Assembly (NCBI RefSeq): GCF_004341685.1
Contig: NZ_SMAA01000004.1
Location: forward strand, 43,348-107,347
Direction: 5' to 3'
Length of the DNA stretch: 64,000 bases
DNA from: Pectinatus cerevisiiphilus
GTDB taxonomy: Bacteria; Bacillota; Negativicutes; Selenomonadales; Selenomonadaceae
Numbering within the stretch: the first letter of the stretch is position 1; each line of letters begins with the position of its first letter. The translations under genes and the position numbers were made by a program. Below, piece by piece: positions 10,216 to 19,917 of this stretch. The notes below the pieces were generated by a model. It ran no database searches and was not told the DNA's origin. It worked only from the letters and a program-made list of their open reading frames with translations.

Positions 10216-11205
10216 TTACTCATCAAATCCGTTTGGATGTTTTTTATGCCATTTCCAAGCCGTTTTTATGATGCTTTCCATATCTGTATACTTTGCTTTC
10301 CAGCCTAAAATTTTTCCTGCTTTTTCACTAGAAGCGACAAGTTTAGCCGGATCGCCAGCACGGCGTGCTCCCACAATTACCGGGATTTCTTCCCCTGTAG
10401 CTTTCCGTGCAGCTTCAATCATTTCTTTTACGGAAAAACCATTGCCGCTGCCCAAATTGAATATGTCACTGCTGCCACCCTTGCGCAGATAATTTATCGC
10501 TCTCATATGTGCATCAGCCAGATCCACTACATGAACATAATCCCGTATGCATGTTCCATCTTTAGTCGGGTAATCCTGTCCATATATCGTTATAGCTTTA
10601 CGTTTTTTTAACGGTACTTGCAGAATAATTGGTACCAAATGGCTTTCTTGCTTATGGTCTTCACCGATATGTCCGTCTTCAGATGCCCCTGCTACATTGA
10701 AATAACGCAAGGATACATACCGTACAGAATGTATTAAGCTCACCCATTTCATCATTTTTTCCATTATGAGTTTAGATTCGCCGTATGGATTGGTCGGTTC
10801 TGTAGTATCTGTTTCTTTTATAGGGATTCGTTTCGGTTCTCCGTAAGTCGCCGCGGAAGAAGAAAAAACAATCTTATCTACTTTGTGCTTTACCATAGTT
10901 TCAAGCAATACCTGCATGCCATATACATTATTATTTAAGTACAAAAGTGGTTTTTCCATGCTTTCACCCACGAGTGAACAAGCTGCAAAATGAATAACTG
11001 CTTCTATTTTGTTTTCAGTAAATATTTTATCCATTGCTTTGCTGTCACGAATGTCTTCCTGATAAAACTTTACTTGTGCTGGTACAGCTTGTCTGTGCCC
11101 GGTGCGTAAATTATCCACTACGATTGGTGTTTCATTGTTTTTTAATAGTTCATCCACCATATGTGAACCTATATAACCGGCTCCGCCGCATACTAAAATT
11201 GCCAT
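10216..11205 (-). CDS. galE: UDP-glucose 4-epimerase
   Basis: A 329-residue SDR-family epimerase interconverting UDP-galactose and UDP-glucose. The NAD-binding GGAGYIGSH is at residues 7-15, the serine motif SSSA at about 115-118, and the catalytic Tyr141/Lys145 pair in NPYGESK. The start ATG is preceded by CGGAGG. It lies in the Leloir section of the operon, 126 nt after galK. UDP-galactose made here could also feed surface polysaccharide synthesis. Confidence 0.96.
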   Translation of the reverse strand: MAILVCGGAGYIGSHMVDELLKNNETPIVVDNLRTGHRQAVPAQVKFYQEDIRDSKAMDKIFTENKIEAVIHFAACSLVGESMEKPLLYLNNNVYGMQVLLETMVKHKVDKIVFSSSAATYGEPKRIPIKETDTTEPTNPYGESKLIMEKMMKWVSLIHSVRYVSLRYFNVAGASEDGHIGEDHKQESHLVPIILQVPLKKRKAITIYGQDYPTKDGTCIRDYVHVVDLADAHMRAINYLRKGGSSDIFNLGSGNGFSVKEMIEAARKATGEEIPVIVGARRAGDPAKLVASSEKAGKILGWKAKYTDMESIIKTAWKWHKKHPNGFDE

Positions 11206-11331
11206 TTTAAACCTCCGCGTTTTATTGTTTCACATTTTCTATTTTTCGGTATTGCAATGGCTAATACCCGCTACAATATCGAAACCAAATTCTATTTTTA
11301 CTACAAGGTTATTCTACTCGACTTTTCTTCA

Positions 11332-12501
11332 TTATTCAATGACTTTTGTGCCATCACCTATATTGGCAATATAAAAGTCCGGCTTGTAACCTATTTTCTG
11401 TACATACCCTTTACTTACATTTTTCTTAAATGCATCAATACAATCGTTCCGCACAATGCTGACTGTGCAACCGCCAAAACCGCCTCCTGTCATGCGCGAG
11501 CCGATCACTCCGTCCTGTTGCCATGCTAATTCAGCCAAGGCATCAAGTTCCGGCCCGGTTACTTCATAATCATCCCGCAGTGATTTATGCGATTCATTCA
11601 TAAGGTGTCCAAACAATTCCAAATCATTATTTTCCAGTGCAGTTACTGCTTTTATTGTTCTTTGATTTTCAAATACCGCATGACGGGCACGCCGCATACA
11701 TACCGGATCTTTTATTGCTGTCTGTAACTGCGCGAAATCGTCTTCATTAAGTTCACCCAAGCTCTTCACGTTCCGTTTTTTCTGAATATCGGCTAAAGCC
11801 TGTTCGCACTGGCTGCGGCGCAAATTATAAGCCGAATCAACAAGACTATGCTTACAGTTAGTATTGGTTATGACTATACTGTATCCCTTAAGCAATATTT
11901 TTACATAACGATATTTTAGTGTATTGCAATCTAAAAGCATGGCATTATCTTTTTTACCCATGCCTACTGCAAATTGATCTAATATACCGCAATTCACACC
12001 GACAAATTTATTTTCTGCTTCCTGGCAAAACTTCACCATATCCAAAGTGTCGATAACAAATGAAAAGAATTTTTTTAATACCATTGCCGTAAGCATTTCC
12101 AGCGATGCTGATGAAGAAAGCCCTGCTCCGTCCGGTAAATTCCCATATATTACCAGATTAAAGCCCTTATTGACTTTAAAACCGTGGTTTTGGAATGTCT
12201 TCACTACCCCCAATGGATAATTGGCCCAATCATTAGCCTTATCGTTCGCTATTTTTTCTACATCAGCCGTTATTATTCCCTTTTCCGGTAAATTCAGTGA
12301 ATAAAAGCATATTTTTTTATCTTCTCGCAGCGATGCGGCTCCATATGTTCCCAATGATATAGCACATGGGAAAACATGTCCACCGTTATAATCTGTATGT
12401 TCACCTATAAGATTTACTCTTCCAGGTGAATAGAATATATGCTGCGCCTGTTCCTTAAATTTCTCTTTATACACTTTTTTTATTTCTTCCACAATATCCA
12501 T
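11332..12501 (-). CDS. galK: Galactokinase
   Basis: A 389-residue GHMP kinase phosphorylating galactose at C1. It has the galactokinase signature GRVNLIGEHTDYNGG near residue 25, the ATP-binding GAGLSSSASLE near 135, and the C-terminal GGGFGGC motif. The ATG has GAGGAG upstream. It is 34 nt downstream of lacM in the operon and takes the galactose released by LacLM and the alpha-galactosidase into the Leloir pathway. Confidence 0.96.
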   Translation of the reverse strand: MDIVEEIKKVYKEKFKEQAQHIFYSPGRVNLIGEHTDYNGGHVFPCAISLGTYGAASLREDKKICFYSLNLPEKGIITADVEKIANDKANDWANYPLGVVKTFQNHGFKVNKGFNLVIYGNLPDGAGLSSSASLEMLTAMVLKKFFSFVIDTLDMVKFCQEAENKFVGVNCGILDQFAVGMGKKDNAMLLDCNTLKYRYVKILLKGYSIVITNTNCKHSLVDSAYNLRRSQCEQALADIQKKRNVKSLGELNEDDFAQLQTAIKDPVCMRRARHAVFENQRTIKAVTALENNDLELFGHLMNESHKSLRDDYEVTGPELDALAELAWQQDGVIGSRMTGGGFGGCTVSIVRNDCIDAFKKNVSKGYVQKIGYKPDFYIANIGDGTKVIE

Positions 12502-12535
12502 TGTATTCTCCTCTTCTTTATCTGCATGTCTATTT

Positions 12536-13495
12536 TTAAGCTTTTACAATTGAAAAACTAAAATCAATATCCTGCCCTGCTGGAATATGGTATTGTTTTT
12601 CTACATCTCTTCCCCAGCTGTCAATACCACCTACGCCCCTGACCTTACCAAGAATTGAAAGAACTGTTCTTCTAGGCAGTGGCAATTCCTCAACATGAGT
12701 AGCATTTTCCAATTCTTCAGCAGTATATGGCAAACAGCTAAATGCGAACGGCTTATCCAAGCTGCATATTTTTATACCAAATTGGTCATGTGAATTATCC
12801 GCATTATTTTTCGTGGTGCTACGAATTACTTTTACCCAATTGGTATTCATATGGACGCCACAATCTTGCGGTACTAAATATGGTGTTACAGGTAGTCCTT
12901 TTATTTGGTATGTACCAAATCCCCCGCCTGCCATCCTATCAGGATATGTTTCACCTGATAATCCTTCATATTCATAACCATCAGCCTTGGTAGGTATAAT
13001 AAAGCGCATACCGAATACTGGCAATTCCGGTAGCTCATTATTCCCATAGTAATGGACTTTTACAGTTATTGTACCGCCCGGTACAATAGCATAACTGACA
13101 CTAACCTTCGTAGAAGGCTTAGTAAGTGTTTGATACACATATACTATTTCTACTTTATCCGCATATTCAGCATCTGAATATTGATTGTTTACCGGTGGTT
13201 TAGGAAATGCTATCGGTTTCTCATTTATGCGCACGGCTATACTTGCCGTATCAATAAACATATCTGTGCCCAACCACTGAATAGACTTCTTCACAAAGCC
13301 ATTTCCCTTGTCATTATCCGTCGCTGCCCGCCAAAAAGTCGGTTTTGCTTCCCTATAGAGCCACTCTTTGCCATTTATGACCAATGATTCAGGACCGCCT
13401 CTTGCATAATTGAAGATATAGTGAAATTGATTCCCGGCAATACCCAAGGTTGCATCACCATATATTATTTTCAATTTTTTATTTGTATTTTCCAT
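12536..13495 (-). CDS. lacM: Beta-galactosidase small subunit
   Basis: A 319-residue protein corresponding to the C-terminal domain of E. coli LacZ (beta-galactosidase small chain/domain 5). It completes the active site of the heterodimeric enzyme. Recognisable segments are WRAATDNDKGNG, MRFIIPTKADGYEYEGLSGETYPDR and HDQFGIKICS. Its ATG lies inside lacL, overlapping the end of that gene by 17 nt, and is served by a full AGGAGGTGA ribosome site at 13505-13513. The overlap suggests coupled, near-stoichiometric translation with LacL. The same split and overlap are known for lacLM of lactobacilli. Confidence 0.93.
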   Translation of the reverse strand: MENTNKKLKIIYGDATLGIAGNQFHYIFNYARGGPESLVINGKEWLYREAKPTFWRAATDNDKGNGFVKKSIQWLGTDMFIDTASIAVRINEKPIAFPKPPVNNQYSDAEYADKVEIVYVYQTLTKPSTKVSVSYAIVPGGTITVKVHYYGNNELPELPVFGMRFIIPTKADGYEYEGLSGETYPDRMAGGGFGTYQIKGLPVTPYLVPQDCGVHMNTNWVKVIRSTTKNNADNSHDQFGIKICSLDKPFAFSCLPYTAEELENATHVEELPLPRRTVLSILGKVRGVGGIDSWGRDVEKQYHIPAGQDIDFSFSIVKA

Positions 13496-15365
13496 AATAA
13501 TATTTCACCTCCTGCATCGCGGGTTTCTCCGTCCTGTCAGCGAATAATAATCCATCACCGCTAAAATCATAATCAGACGGCCGATCATCAAAATCGCCAC
13601 CATAACGCAGTACTTCCCGGCCGGTAAGTTCATCTTTAACCAATAGAGCCTGGTCAATAAAATCCCATATAAAACCACCATGGTACATAGGGAACTGCTC
13701 AAGCAAGTCCATATAAGATTTCATGCCGCCTAATGAATTTCCCATATCATGCATATACTCACACAATAAAAATGGTTTTTGCGGTTTATTTTGCAGATAT
13801 TCTATTATTTCTTCAGGTGAAGCATACATCCGACTTTCGACGTCAGAAATAACACTCTCATATTTGCGGTTCCTTACCACGCCTTCATAATGGACAAGCC
13901 TTGACGTATCAACCTCTTTATAATATTTATTCATCGCCGCAATATTATCACCGGCATAAGACTCATTTCCCAGTGACCAAAATACAATGCTCGGATGGTT
14001 TTTTAATAATTCATAATTATTTTTTGCCCGGTCTAAGACAACATCGCGCCATTTTGGTAACGACCCCGGTACATTATAAGACGGTTCAATTTCACCCGAT
14101 TTCTGCCATGAACCATGCGATTCCAGGTTATTTTCCGCCATCACATAAATACCGTGCTGGTCACAAAGACGATACCAAAGTTTCTGGTCAGGATAGTGGC
14201 ATGTACGGACAGCATTGATGTTATTTTTTTCAATTATACTGATGTCTTTTTCCATATCAACAGCTGTTATGACTCTTCCGGAACGGGCATTCCATTCGTG
14301 TCTGTTCACGCCGTTGATAATAAATCTCTTACCATTAAATAAAATAACTTTATTTTTTATTTCGATCCGCCTGAACCCGAAATGGTATGGAACAATTTCC
14401 AATACGGTACCATCCGCTTTGCTTATTTCAACAATCAACTGATATAAATAAGGGGTTTTATTACTCCATAGATGTATCTGTTTAAAACGAATACCATTTA
14501 CCTTTATTTTTTCCGCAGCTTGCTGTTTCGTCTGAAAAAGTACTGTACCTTCGCTATCCTTGACAATAACATTGACTACTGCATCAATATTACTGCTGGA
14601 TAAATGGCAGTGCACATCAAGCAGACCGTCTTTAAAGTCATCTGTCACCGTCGGCCTGATCAACAGATCCTCAACATGTGTCTGGGGTTGGGCAAGCAAG
14701 GTAACATCCCTAAAAATCCCAAAGAATCTAAAGAAATCCTGATCCTCCAGAAAAGAAGCCGTGCTGTGCTTGAACACCTCGACAGCTAGTAAGTTCTCCC
14801 CTTTTTTGATAAAAGGTGTCAGATCAAACTCTGACGGCGTAAAGCTGTCTTCGGCGTAACCCAAGAAATGACCGTTAAGCCAAACATACATTGCCTTTTC
14901 TACACCATCGAACCGTACCCTAACATTTTTATCATAAAACTCCGGTGGCAATATAAACTTTTTACGGTAAGAACCGACTCGATTATCCTCCGCCTGGCTG
15001 AACATGCCCTTGCCTGTTTCGTCTGCGCCTAAGGTATATGCCGGCCTACGGTAAATATGTCCTTCCCATGGATAAAGTGTATTAATATAATGGATTTTAT
15101 CATATCCGGCCAACTCAATATGACCCGGTACTTTAATAGTATCGAAATTACTGCTGTCAAAATCTTCAGCAAAGAAGCCTTGCGGCCGTACCATGGGATT
15201 TGAAGAAAAACAAAACTGCCATTCACCGTTTAAGCTCTGCTCAAAACTACTCTTATCATTTTGCGCCTCATCATAATCTTTATAAAATTGATGGTCACTA
15301 TGTGCCGGTATCTGCCCTTTTCGAAATACTTCTGGATCATCCAACCAATTGATATCCGCCTGCAA
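13479..15365 (-). CDS. lacL: Beta-galactosidase large subunit
   Basis: A 628-residue GH2 beta-galactosidase large chain that hydrolyses lactose together with LacM. It has an N-terminal sugar-binding domain (DVPGHIELAGY-like), an immunoglobulin-like domain, and a TIM barrel. The acid/base glutamate is in WSLGNESY and the nucleophile glutamate in LLCEYMHDMGNS. The start is a TTG at 15365 (AGAGG 9-10 nt upstream). The first residues, MQADINWLDDPEVF, align with the N terminus remembered for Lactobacillus LacL. LacL plus LacM (947 aa) roughly equals one LacZ. Confidence 0.95.
   Translation of the reverse strand: MQADINWLDDPEVFRKGQIPAHSDHQFYKDYDEAQNDKSSFEQSLNGEWQFCFSSNPMVRPQGFFAEDFDSSNFDTIKVPGHIELAGYDKIHYINTLYPWEGHIYRRPAYTLGADETGKGMFSQAEDNRVGSYRKKFILPPEFYDKNVRVRFDGVEKAMYVWLNGHFLGYAEDSFTPSEFDLTPFIKKGENLLAVEVFKHSTASFLEDQDFFRFFGIFRDVTLLAQPQTHVEDLLIRPTVTDDFKDGLLDVHCHLSSSNIDAVVNVIVKDSEGTVLFQTKQQAAEKIKVNGIRFKQIHLWSNKTPYLYQLIVEISKADGTVLEIVPYHFGFRRIEIKNKVILFNGKRFIINGVNRHEWNARSGRVITAVDMEKDISIIEKNNINAVRTCHYPDQKLWYRLCDQHGIYVMAENNLESHGSWQKSGEIEPSYNVPGSLPKWRDVVLDRAKNNYELLKNHPSIVFWSLGNESYAGDNIAAMNKYYKEVDTSRLVHYEGVVRNRKYESVISDVESRMYASPEEIIEYLQNKPQKPFLLCEYMHDMGNSLGGMKSYMDLLEQFPMYHGGFIWDFIDQALLVKDELTGREVLRYGGDFDDRPSDYDFSGDGLLFADRTEKPAMQEVKYYYGKYK
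13505..13513 (-). promoter_or_regulatory. Strong ribosome binding site of lacM inside lacL
   Basis: AGGAGGTGA lies within the last codons of lacL, 9 nt before the lacM ATG. It decides the overlapping lacM start and explains how the second subunit is made from the same message. Confidence 0.8.
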
Positions 15366-15419
15366 AACAACCGACCTCTTTTCTCTTAATAAATTCTTTT
15401 TGCAAGTAAATTTCTATAT

Positions 15420-17645
15420 CTAATCTACCGCCTCAATTACAAATAAGGCTGCATGAAAATCAACAGAAGCCGATGCACATTTACATGCATCAATCAACTG
15501 CCGTACAAAAAGGCCTGCATTCATTAATTCATCACCATAAAAGCGCTCAACGCTGTTGTTTACAGTATATTTTTGATCAGGGAGCAATCCCTTAAAATAT
15601 ATTCGTTTATACGCTGGATTAGCATGGTTTAAAATTTGGTAGCGACAAGCGATGGACTGCCGTCTATCGTCGCTGACCACCTGCCAGCTCATTACATTCC
15701 CCCCATTAACAAAGGGATTATCTATCCTATACAGCGTCCCAAATTGGAATAGACGCCGATACTTTTTATAAAACTTAACCTGATCTTGCAACTGCGAGAT
15801 TTCTTGTATTGATAACTTGGTAATATCAAGTTCATAGCCAAAAATACCAAAGAATGCTACAGCAGCCCGCGTTGCCATTGGTGTCATCCGCCCTGTTTGA
15901 CCGTTTGGCACATCTGAAATATGGGCACCCATCATTGACTGCGGATAACCATATGACGTTCCGAACTGAATAAACATCCGTTCTACCGCATCCGTATCGT
16001 CACTAGTCCATGCCTGCGGCGCATAATACATCATGCCCAGATCGAAGCGGCCGCCGCCTGATGCACACGATTCAAAGAGGACATGTGGGAATTTGCTTGT
16101 CAACCGTTCATAAAGCTGGTACACTCCCAAAATATAACGGTGCGGCATTTCCAGCTGCTGTTCGGCAGCCAGCTGAGTGCTGAACATCTCCGTAATATGG
16201 CGGTTCATATCCCACTTGATATAATCCAGTTGTGTTCCTTCAATAATTTTACTGATCGCTGCAAAAAGATAATCTATTACCTCCTGCCGCGTAAAATCAA
16301 GCACAAACTGATTGCGTCCAGGAGACATTGACCGTCCCGGCACATGGATAACCCATTCTGGATGCTGCCGGTATAGTTTGCTGTCAAGGGAAATCATCTC
16401 CGGTTCAAACCATAGGCCAAAGGCCAATTGCATCGCATGAAGCTGCTTTGCAAAATGGCCCAGTCCCAAAGGAAATTTAGCATCATCCGTAAACCAGTCG
16501 CCTAAAGATGTCGTATCATCATTGCGTTTACCAAACCAACCATCATCTAACACAAATAACTCTATACCCAAATCTTTCGCCTTACTGGCTATTCCCAATA
16601 ATTTATCTTCATTAAAATCAAAGTAAGTTGCTTCCCAGTTATTAATCAAAATAGGTCTGTTTTTTTCTGCAAAGCGAGCCGGCAGCAAATGCCGTCTATA
16701 AAAACGCGCCAGTTGTTGGCTGAGACGGTTCATTCCTTCTGCAGTATAGCTGAGTACACATTCCGGTGTTTGAAAAGATTGACCCGGTGTTAGATTCCAA
16801 GAAAATTCAGCAGGATTTATACCGATCAATATCCGGGCTGTACTAAATTGGTCTACTTCAACCTGATCCAAGAAATTACCGGAATAGATGAGATTAAAAC
16901 CAAAAACTTCACCACTGTCCTCATTTGTTTCTGGACGCGCCAGCATCATAAAAGGATTATGCTGGGCGCTTGATGCTGTCCGCAAACTGCCGACGCTTTG
17001 CACTCCCGGCCGAAGCGGTGTGCGGAGCAAATGACGTTCTCTTGCCCAAGACCCAGAGAATTGCAGTAGATCATACCTATCATCTGGGAGGTCTAATTGT
17101 ACGCTGTAAGCAGTCGCTAAATGCACTGCTGTTTCGCTCGAATTAACAAAACATGCACTCCGGACAATTACATCCTGATGCGGAAAAACACTATAAACTA
17201 TTTTCAATTCTAACTTAGCCATTTTATCTTCCATGAAAATAGTTAAAGTTTCTGCATCATCCCCAATTTCATCAAAGGTAGACGGTAAAGCAGGCAGCCG
17301 CTGCTTGCCTTTTCTTTTTTCATACCGATCGTAACCAAATTCTGAAATACGGCTGCCATCTTTCAAGACCAATTTATATGCCGGATAACGAAAATCGCCT
17401 TTACCAAAACTAGCATATTCCTGTTTCAACACATCCAGTTGAAAATCTGGCTTGTCTAATTTCCACGCAGGCGTAATATTTCTCTGCTCACGAATAGTTA
17501 AATCAGGATATTGCGGACGAACATGTATCTTTTTCCCATAATACAACTGCCCTAACTCACCGTTTTCCATCACTTGAAAAACATAGCTGGTATTATCCGT
17601 CTGTAAATGAAAGACTCCCGTCTTCTCTTCTACTGTAATTGCCAT
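15420..17645 (-). CDS. aga: Alpha-galactosidase, GH36
   Basis: A 741-residue cytoplasmic alpha-galactosidase cleaving melibiose/raffinose-type oligosaccharides. An N-terminal beta-supersandwich is followed by a TIM barrel (LFVLDDGWFGKRNDD). The catalytic nucleophile Asp is in DYIKWDMNRH and the acid/base Asp in WTSDDTDAVER; ESCASGGGRFD lies between them. The best start is the ATG at 17645 (GGAGG 7 nt upstream); an adjacent ATG at 17648 and longer in-frame starts overlap the ribosome site. No signal peptide is seen. The gene lies 34 nt after lacS, so imported alpha-galactosides can be hydrolysed and the galactose passed to GalK. Confidence 0.94.
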   Translation of the reverse strand: MAITVEEKTGVFHLQTDNTSYVFQVMENGELGQLYYGKKIHVRPQYPDLTIREQRNITPAWKLDKPDFQLDVLKQEYASFGKGDFRYPAYKLVLKDGSRISEFGYDRYEKRKGKQRLPALPSTFDEIGDDAETLTIFMEDKMAKLELKIVYSVFPHQDVIVRSACFVNSSETAVHLATAYSVQLDLPDDRYDLLQFSGSWARERHLLRTPLRPGVQSVGSLRTASSAQHNPFMMLARPETNEDSGEVFGFNLIYSGNFLDQVEVDQFSTARILIGINPAEFSWNLTPGQSFQTPECVLSYTAEGMNRLSQQLARFYRRHLLPARFAEKNRPILINNWEATYFDFNEDKLLGIASKAKDLGIELFVLDDGWFGKRNDDTTSLGDWFTDDAKFPLGLGHFAKQLHAMQLAFGLWFEPEMISLDSKLYRQHPEWVIHVPGRSMSPGRNQFVLDFTRQEVIDYLFAAISKIIEGTQLDYIKWDMNRHITEMFSTQLAAEQQLEMPHRYILGVYQLYERLTSKFPHVLFESCASGGGRFDLGMMYYAPQAWTSDDTDAVERMFIQFGTSYGYPQSMMGAHISDVPNGQTGRMTPMATRAAVAFFGIFGYELDITKLSIQEISQLQDQVKFYKKYRRLFQFGTLYRIDNPFVNGGNVMSWQVVSDDRRQSIACRYQILNHANPAYKRIYFKGLLPDQKYTVNNSVERFYGDELMNAGLFVRQLIDACKCASASVDFHAALFVIEAVD

Positions 17646-17679
17646 CATACACCCTCCCATCAAGTTTTTTATTTAATTT

Positions 17680-19590
17680 TTATGAACGCAGCTTAAGGAC
17701 AGGACTGCCATGGTCAACTTCACCATCATTTTTCAACATTTCAAAATGTAATTTTTCATTATCATTAGTAAGTGATACCATCACTGTGTCGTCAAAACCA
17801 GCTTTTTGTATCTTTTCCCGAGAAAATGTGCTTAACAGGTCGCCTTCATGTACATGCTGACCTTGCCCACAATGTGTGGTAAATCCATCGCCGTGCATCT
17901 GTGCAGTATCAATGCCAATATGGATAAGCACTAAAGCATTTTCACTAGAACGGATAATCATAACATGCTTAGTAGGGAAAATCGTTTCAATTGTGCCGTC
18001 AAAAGGCGCATATACTTTATCTTCCGTAGGTTTTACAGCAAAGCCACGTCCCATTTTTCCAGCAGCAAAGGTTTTATCTGCAACCTTGTCCAATGGCATT
18101 AACATTCCCTTTACTGGAGCATGAATAAGCAGATCAATGTTGCCTATTTCTAATTGCGCAGCTTGTTCGTTCTTTAATTTATTAGCCCATGTCTTTTCCA
18201 GCTGATCAACAATTTCTGCATGTTTTTCTTCCGTAAGTGTGACTTTCTTGTAGAAAAATACACATGCTATCAATAACATGACTGCCGGTACACCGAACAG
18301 CATCAGTTTAAAAATCATCTGGCCATGCGCAGTAATTGATTCTGCAGAAGCACCTGAAGTCATTCCTACCCATACAGCGACGATACCAATAAAGCCATTT
18401 GTCAAAGCTCCACCAAATTTATCTATAAGTGGACGCACAGACAATGTCAAGGATTCATCCCTATGACCAAATTTTAATTGTCCATATTCAACAGAATCTG
18501 TCATAATCATTAAAACACACAGGAAAACCAACGGCTGCGGAATATAGAATAATACGCCCGCGATTAAAACTAAAGGTAAAGACTTACCTGCGAAGGTAAA
18601 GAGCAAAATACTTATCAATAAAACAGCTACCGAAGCAAAAAATACATTGCGGCGGCTGAACTTTTTCGCCAATGAAGGAAATGTTAAGACGATAAATATG
18701 CCGATAGTTGTATTAATTGTAGCTAAAATACTAAACTGTGCAGCATTTCCGAGGATAAAAGTAAAATAATATAATTCAACGGCATTAACGATCTGGATGC
18801 CAGCAGTATAGAACAAATAAGCTAAGGCTACCCACATTAACTGGTCATTGCGGACAAGAACCTTTAGCACATCTTTAAAAGTCGTTTTTTCTCTATTTTT
18901 ACGTAAATTGGATTCCTTTTCCCTAGTACCAATAACAACAACAATTGCTGAAATCCACGAAACCAAGCCGATAACTACGGCAAAAGCAAACCAACCTTGT
19001 GAATCGCCCTGTCCGTGGTTACTATATTGTGAAAAGAGCAGTACTATAGGCATAACCACGATGCCGACAATATTTTGCCCTATATGAGATCCTACACGGG
19101 CAAACGTTGCTGTTTTTTCCCGTTCTCTTGAATCAAATGATATAGCCGGGATCATTGACCAGAAACCGACATCCTTAAAAGAGTAAAAGATATCCATCAT
19201 AATGTATAAAACAGCGAACAAAATCAAATATAAATACGGATTACTTGTATTTAATCCACCCATATTAGTAAATAAAATCATTAATACGACAGAACCAATA
19301 GTACCACCGATTAGAATCCATGGTTTAAAATGCCCAAGTCGCGTACGAGTATTATCAATTGCGTTGCCAATAAATGGATCTATAAGCAATTCCAAAATTC
19401 TCAGAGCCATAATGATCAAGGTAATATACCCAATCATTTTAGCCCCCATTGCGCCACTATCCTTATCAAATAGATGTGAGGTAATAAACATTATAAAATA
19501 TGTGGACAATGTAGCATAAAACGCGTCATGTCCAAACGCACCAAACGAGTAAGCAAGTCGAGACCGAATATGTTGGCTTTTTTCTGACAT
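17680..19590 (-). CDS. lacS: Lactose/galactoside GPH symporter with C-terminal PTS EIIA domain
   Basis: A 636-residue carrier. Residues 1 to about 465 contain about 12 membrane helices of the glycoside-pentoside-hexuronide family. Residues about 480-636 form a glucose-type EIIA domain whose phosphorylatable His is His557 in LIHIGIDT. This matches LacS/RafP proteins, which import galactosides with a cation or in exchange for galactose and are tuned by PTS phosphorylation. The ATG has a strong AAAGGAGGTA site. It is first in the operon, about 105-125 nt from the predicted promoter. Linkage to both LacLM and alpha-galactosidase suggests substrates of both anomeric types. Confidence 0.93.
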   Translation of the reverse strand: MSEKSQHIRSRLAYSFGAFGHDAFYATLSTYFIMFITSHLFDKDSGAMGAKMIGYITLIIMALRILELLIDPFIGNAIDNTRTRLGHFKPWILIGGTIGSVVLMILFTNMGGLNTSNPYLYLILFAVLYIMMDIFYSFKDVGFWSMIPAISFDSREREKTATFARVGSHIGQNIVGIVVMPIVLLFSQYSNHGQGDSQGWFAFAVVIGLVSWISAIVVVIGTREKESNLRKNREKTTFKDVLKVLVRNDQLMWVALAYLFYTAGIQIVNAVELYYFTFILGNAAQFSILATINTTIGIFIVLTFPSLAKKFSRRNVFFASVAVLLISILLFTFAGKSLPLVLIAGVLFYIPQPLVFLCVLMIMTDSVEYGQLKFGHRDESLTLSVRPLIDKFGGALTNGFIGIVAVWVGMTSGASAESITAHGQMIFKLMLFGVPAVMLLIACVFFYKKVTLTEEKHAEIVDQLEKTWANKLKNEQAAQLEIGNIDLLIHAPVKGMLMPLDKVADKTFAAGKMGRGFAVKPTEDKVYAPFDGTIETIFPTKHVMIIRSSENALVLIHIGIDTAQMHGDGFTTHCGQGQHVHEGDLLSTFSREKIQKAGFDDTVMVSLTNDNEKLHFEMLKNDGEVDHGSPVLKLRS

Positions 19591-19695
19591 ACGACAGTAC
19601 CTCCTTTTAATTAAAAACTATCAATACCAAAAAGCCCAATAAATTTTAATTATTTTTACTGCATTGATAATTTTCCAAAAATTAAACTTTTATAC

Positions 19696-19709
19696 CGTAA
19701 ACGTTTACG
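19696..19709 (-). promoter_or_regulatory. Palindromic operator for a LacI-family regulator (or CcpA cre-like site)
   Basis: CGTAAACGTTTACG is a perfect 14-bp palindrome centred on CG. It begins about 5 nt downstream of the predicted lacS transcription start, a classic roadblock position. The likely binder is the LacI-type protein encoded at the end of the operon; a CcpA-type regulator could also recognise this symmetry. Confidence 0.7.
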
Positions 19710-19720
19710 ATTATATACAA

Positions 19721-19749
19721 ATTATAACTCTTATAAAACAAAAAGTAAA
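19721..19749 (-). promoter_or_regulatory. Sigma-A promoter of the lac-gal operon
   Basis: On the minus strand, TTTACT (19749-19744), a 17-nt spacer and a perfect TATAAT (19726-19721). The start site is predicted near 19714, immediately before the operator. Confidence 0.65.
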
Positions 19750-19812
19750 CATTTTCTTTACATTTTTATAAAAAGTTTTTAACCAAAAATTTACCATATC
19801 CGCAAGTTTTTA

Positions 19813-19859
19813 CAGCAGTACCTGCTCAAGTCTCCATGGACTATAAAACAGTACTGCTG
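19813..19859. repeat. Inverted repeat downstream of the DUF815 gene
   Basis: Nine-bp arms CAGCAGTAC (19813-19821) and GTACTGCTG (19851-19859) enclose a 29-nt loop that contains the palindrome TCCATGGA. There is no good T-run on either side, so it is not an obvious terminator. It may be an mRNA structure or a protein-binding site. Confidence 0.4.
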
Positions 19860-19875
19860 CACATTTTTAATTAAA

Positions 19876-19908
19876 ACAATTACAAATTCAACTGTCACTT
19901 GTAATTGT
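19876..19908 (-). terminator. Probable terminator of the DUF815 ATPase gene
   Basis: A perfect 10-bp stem ACAATTACAA/TTGTAATTGT (19876-19885/19899-19908) is followed on the minus strand by TTTAATT. It lies 10 nt past the stop codon. The stem is AT-rich and the T-run short, so strength is uncertain. Confidence 0.5.
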
Positions 19909-19917
19909 ACACATTTT

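Larger units (their letters stand above)
19591..19917. other. 327-nt intergenic region with operon promoter, operator and hairpins
   Basis: This spacer upstream of lacS holds the operon leader, the palindromic operator (19696-19709), the promoter (19721-19749) and an AT-rich stretch. It also has an inverted repeat CAGCAGTAC/GTACTGCTG (19813-19821/19851-19859) and the hairpin ending the DUF815 gene (19876-19908). No reading frame with a ribosome site was found. Confidence 0.6.
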
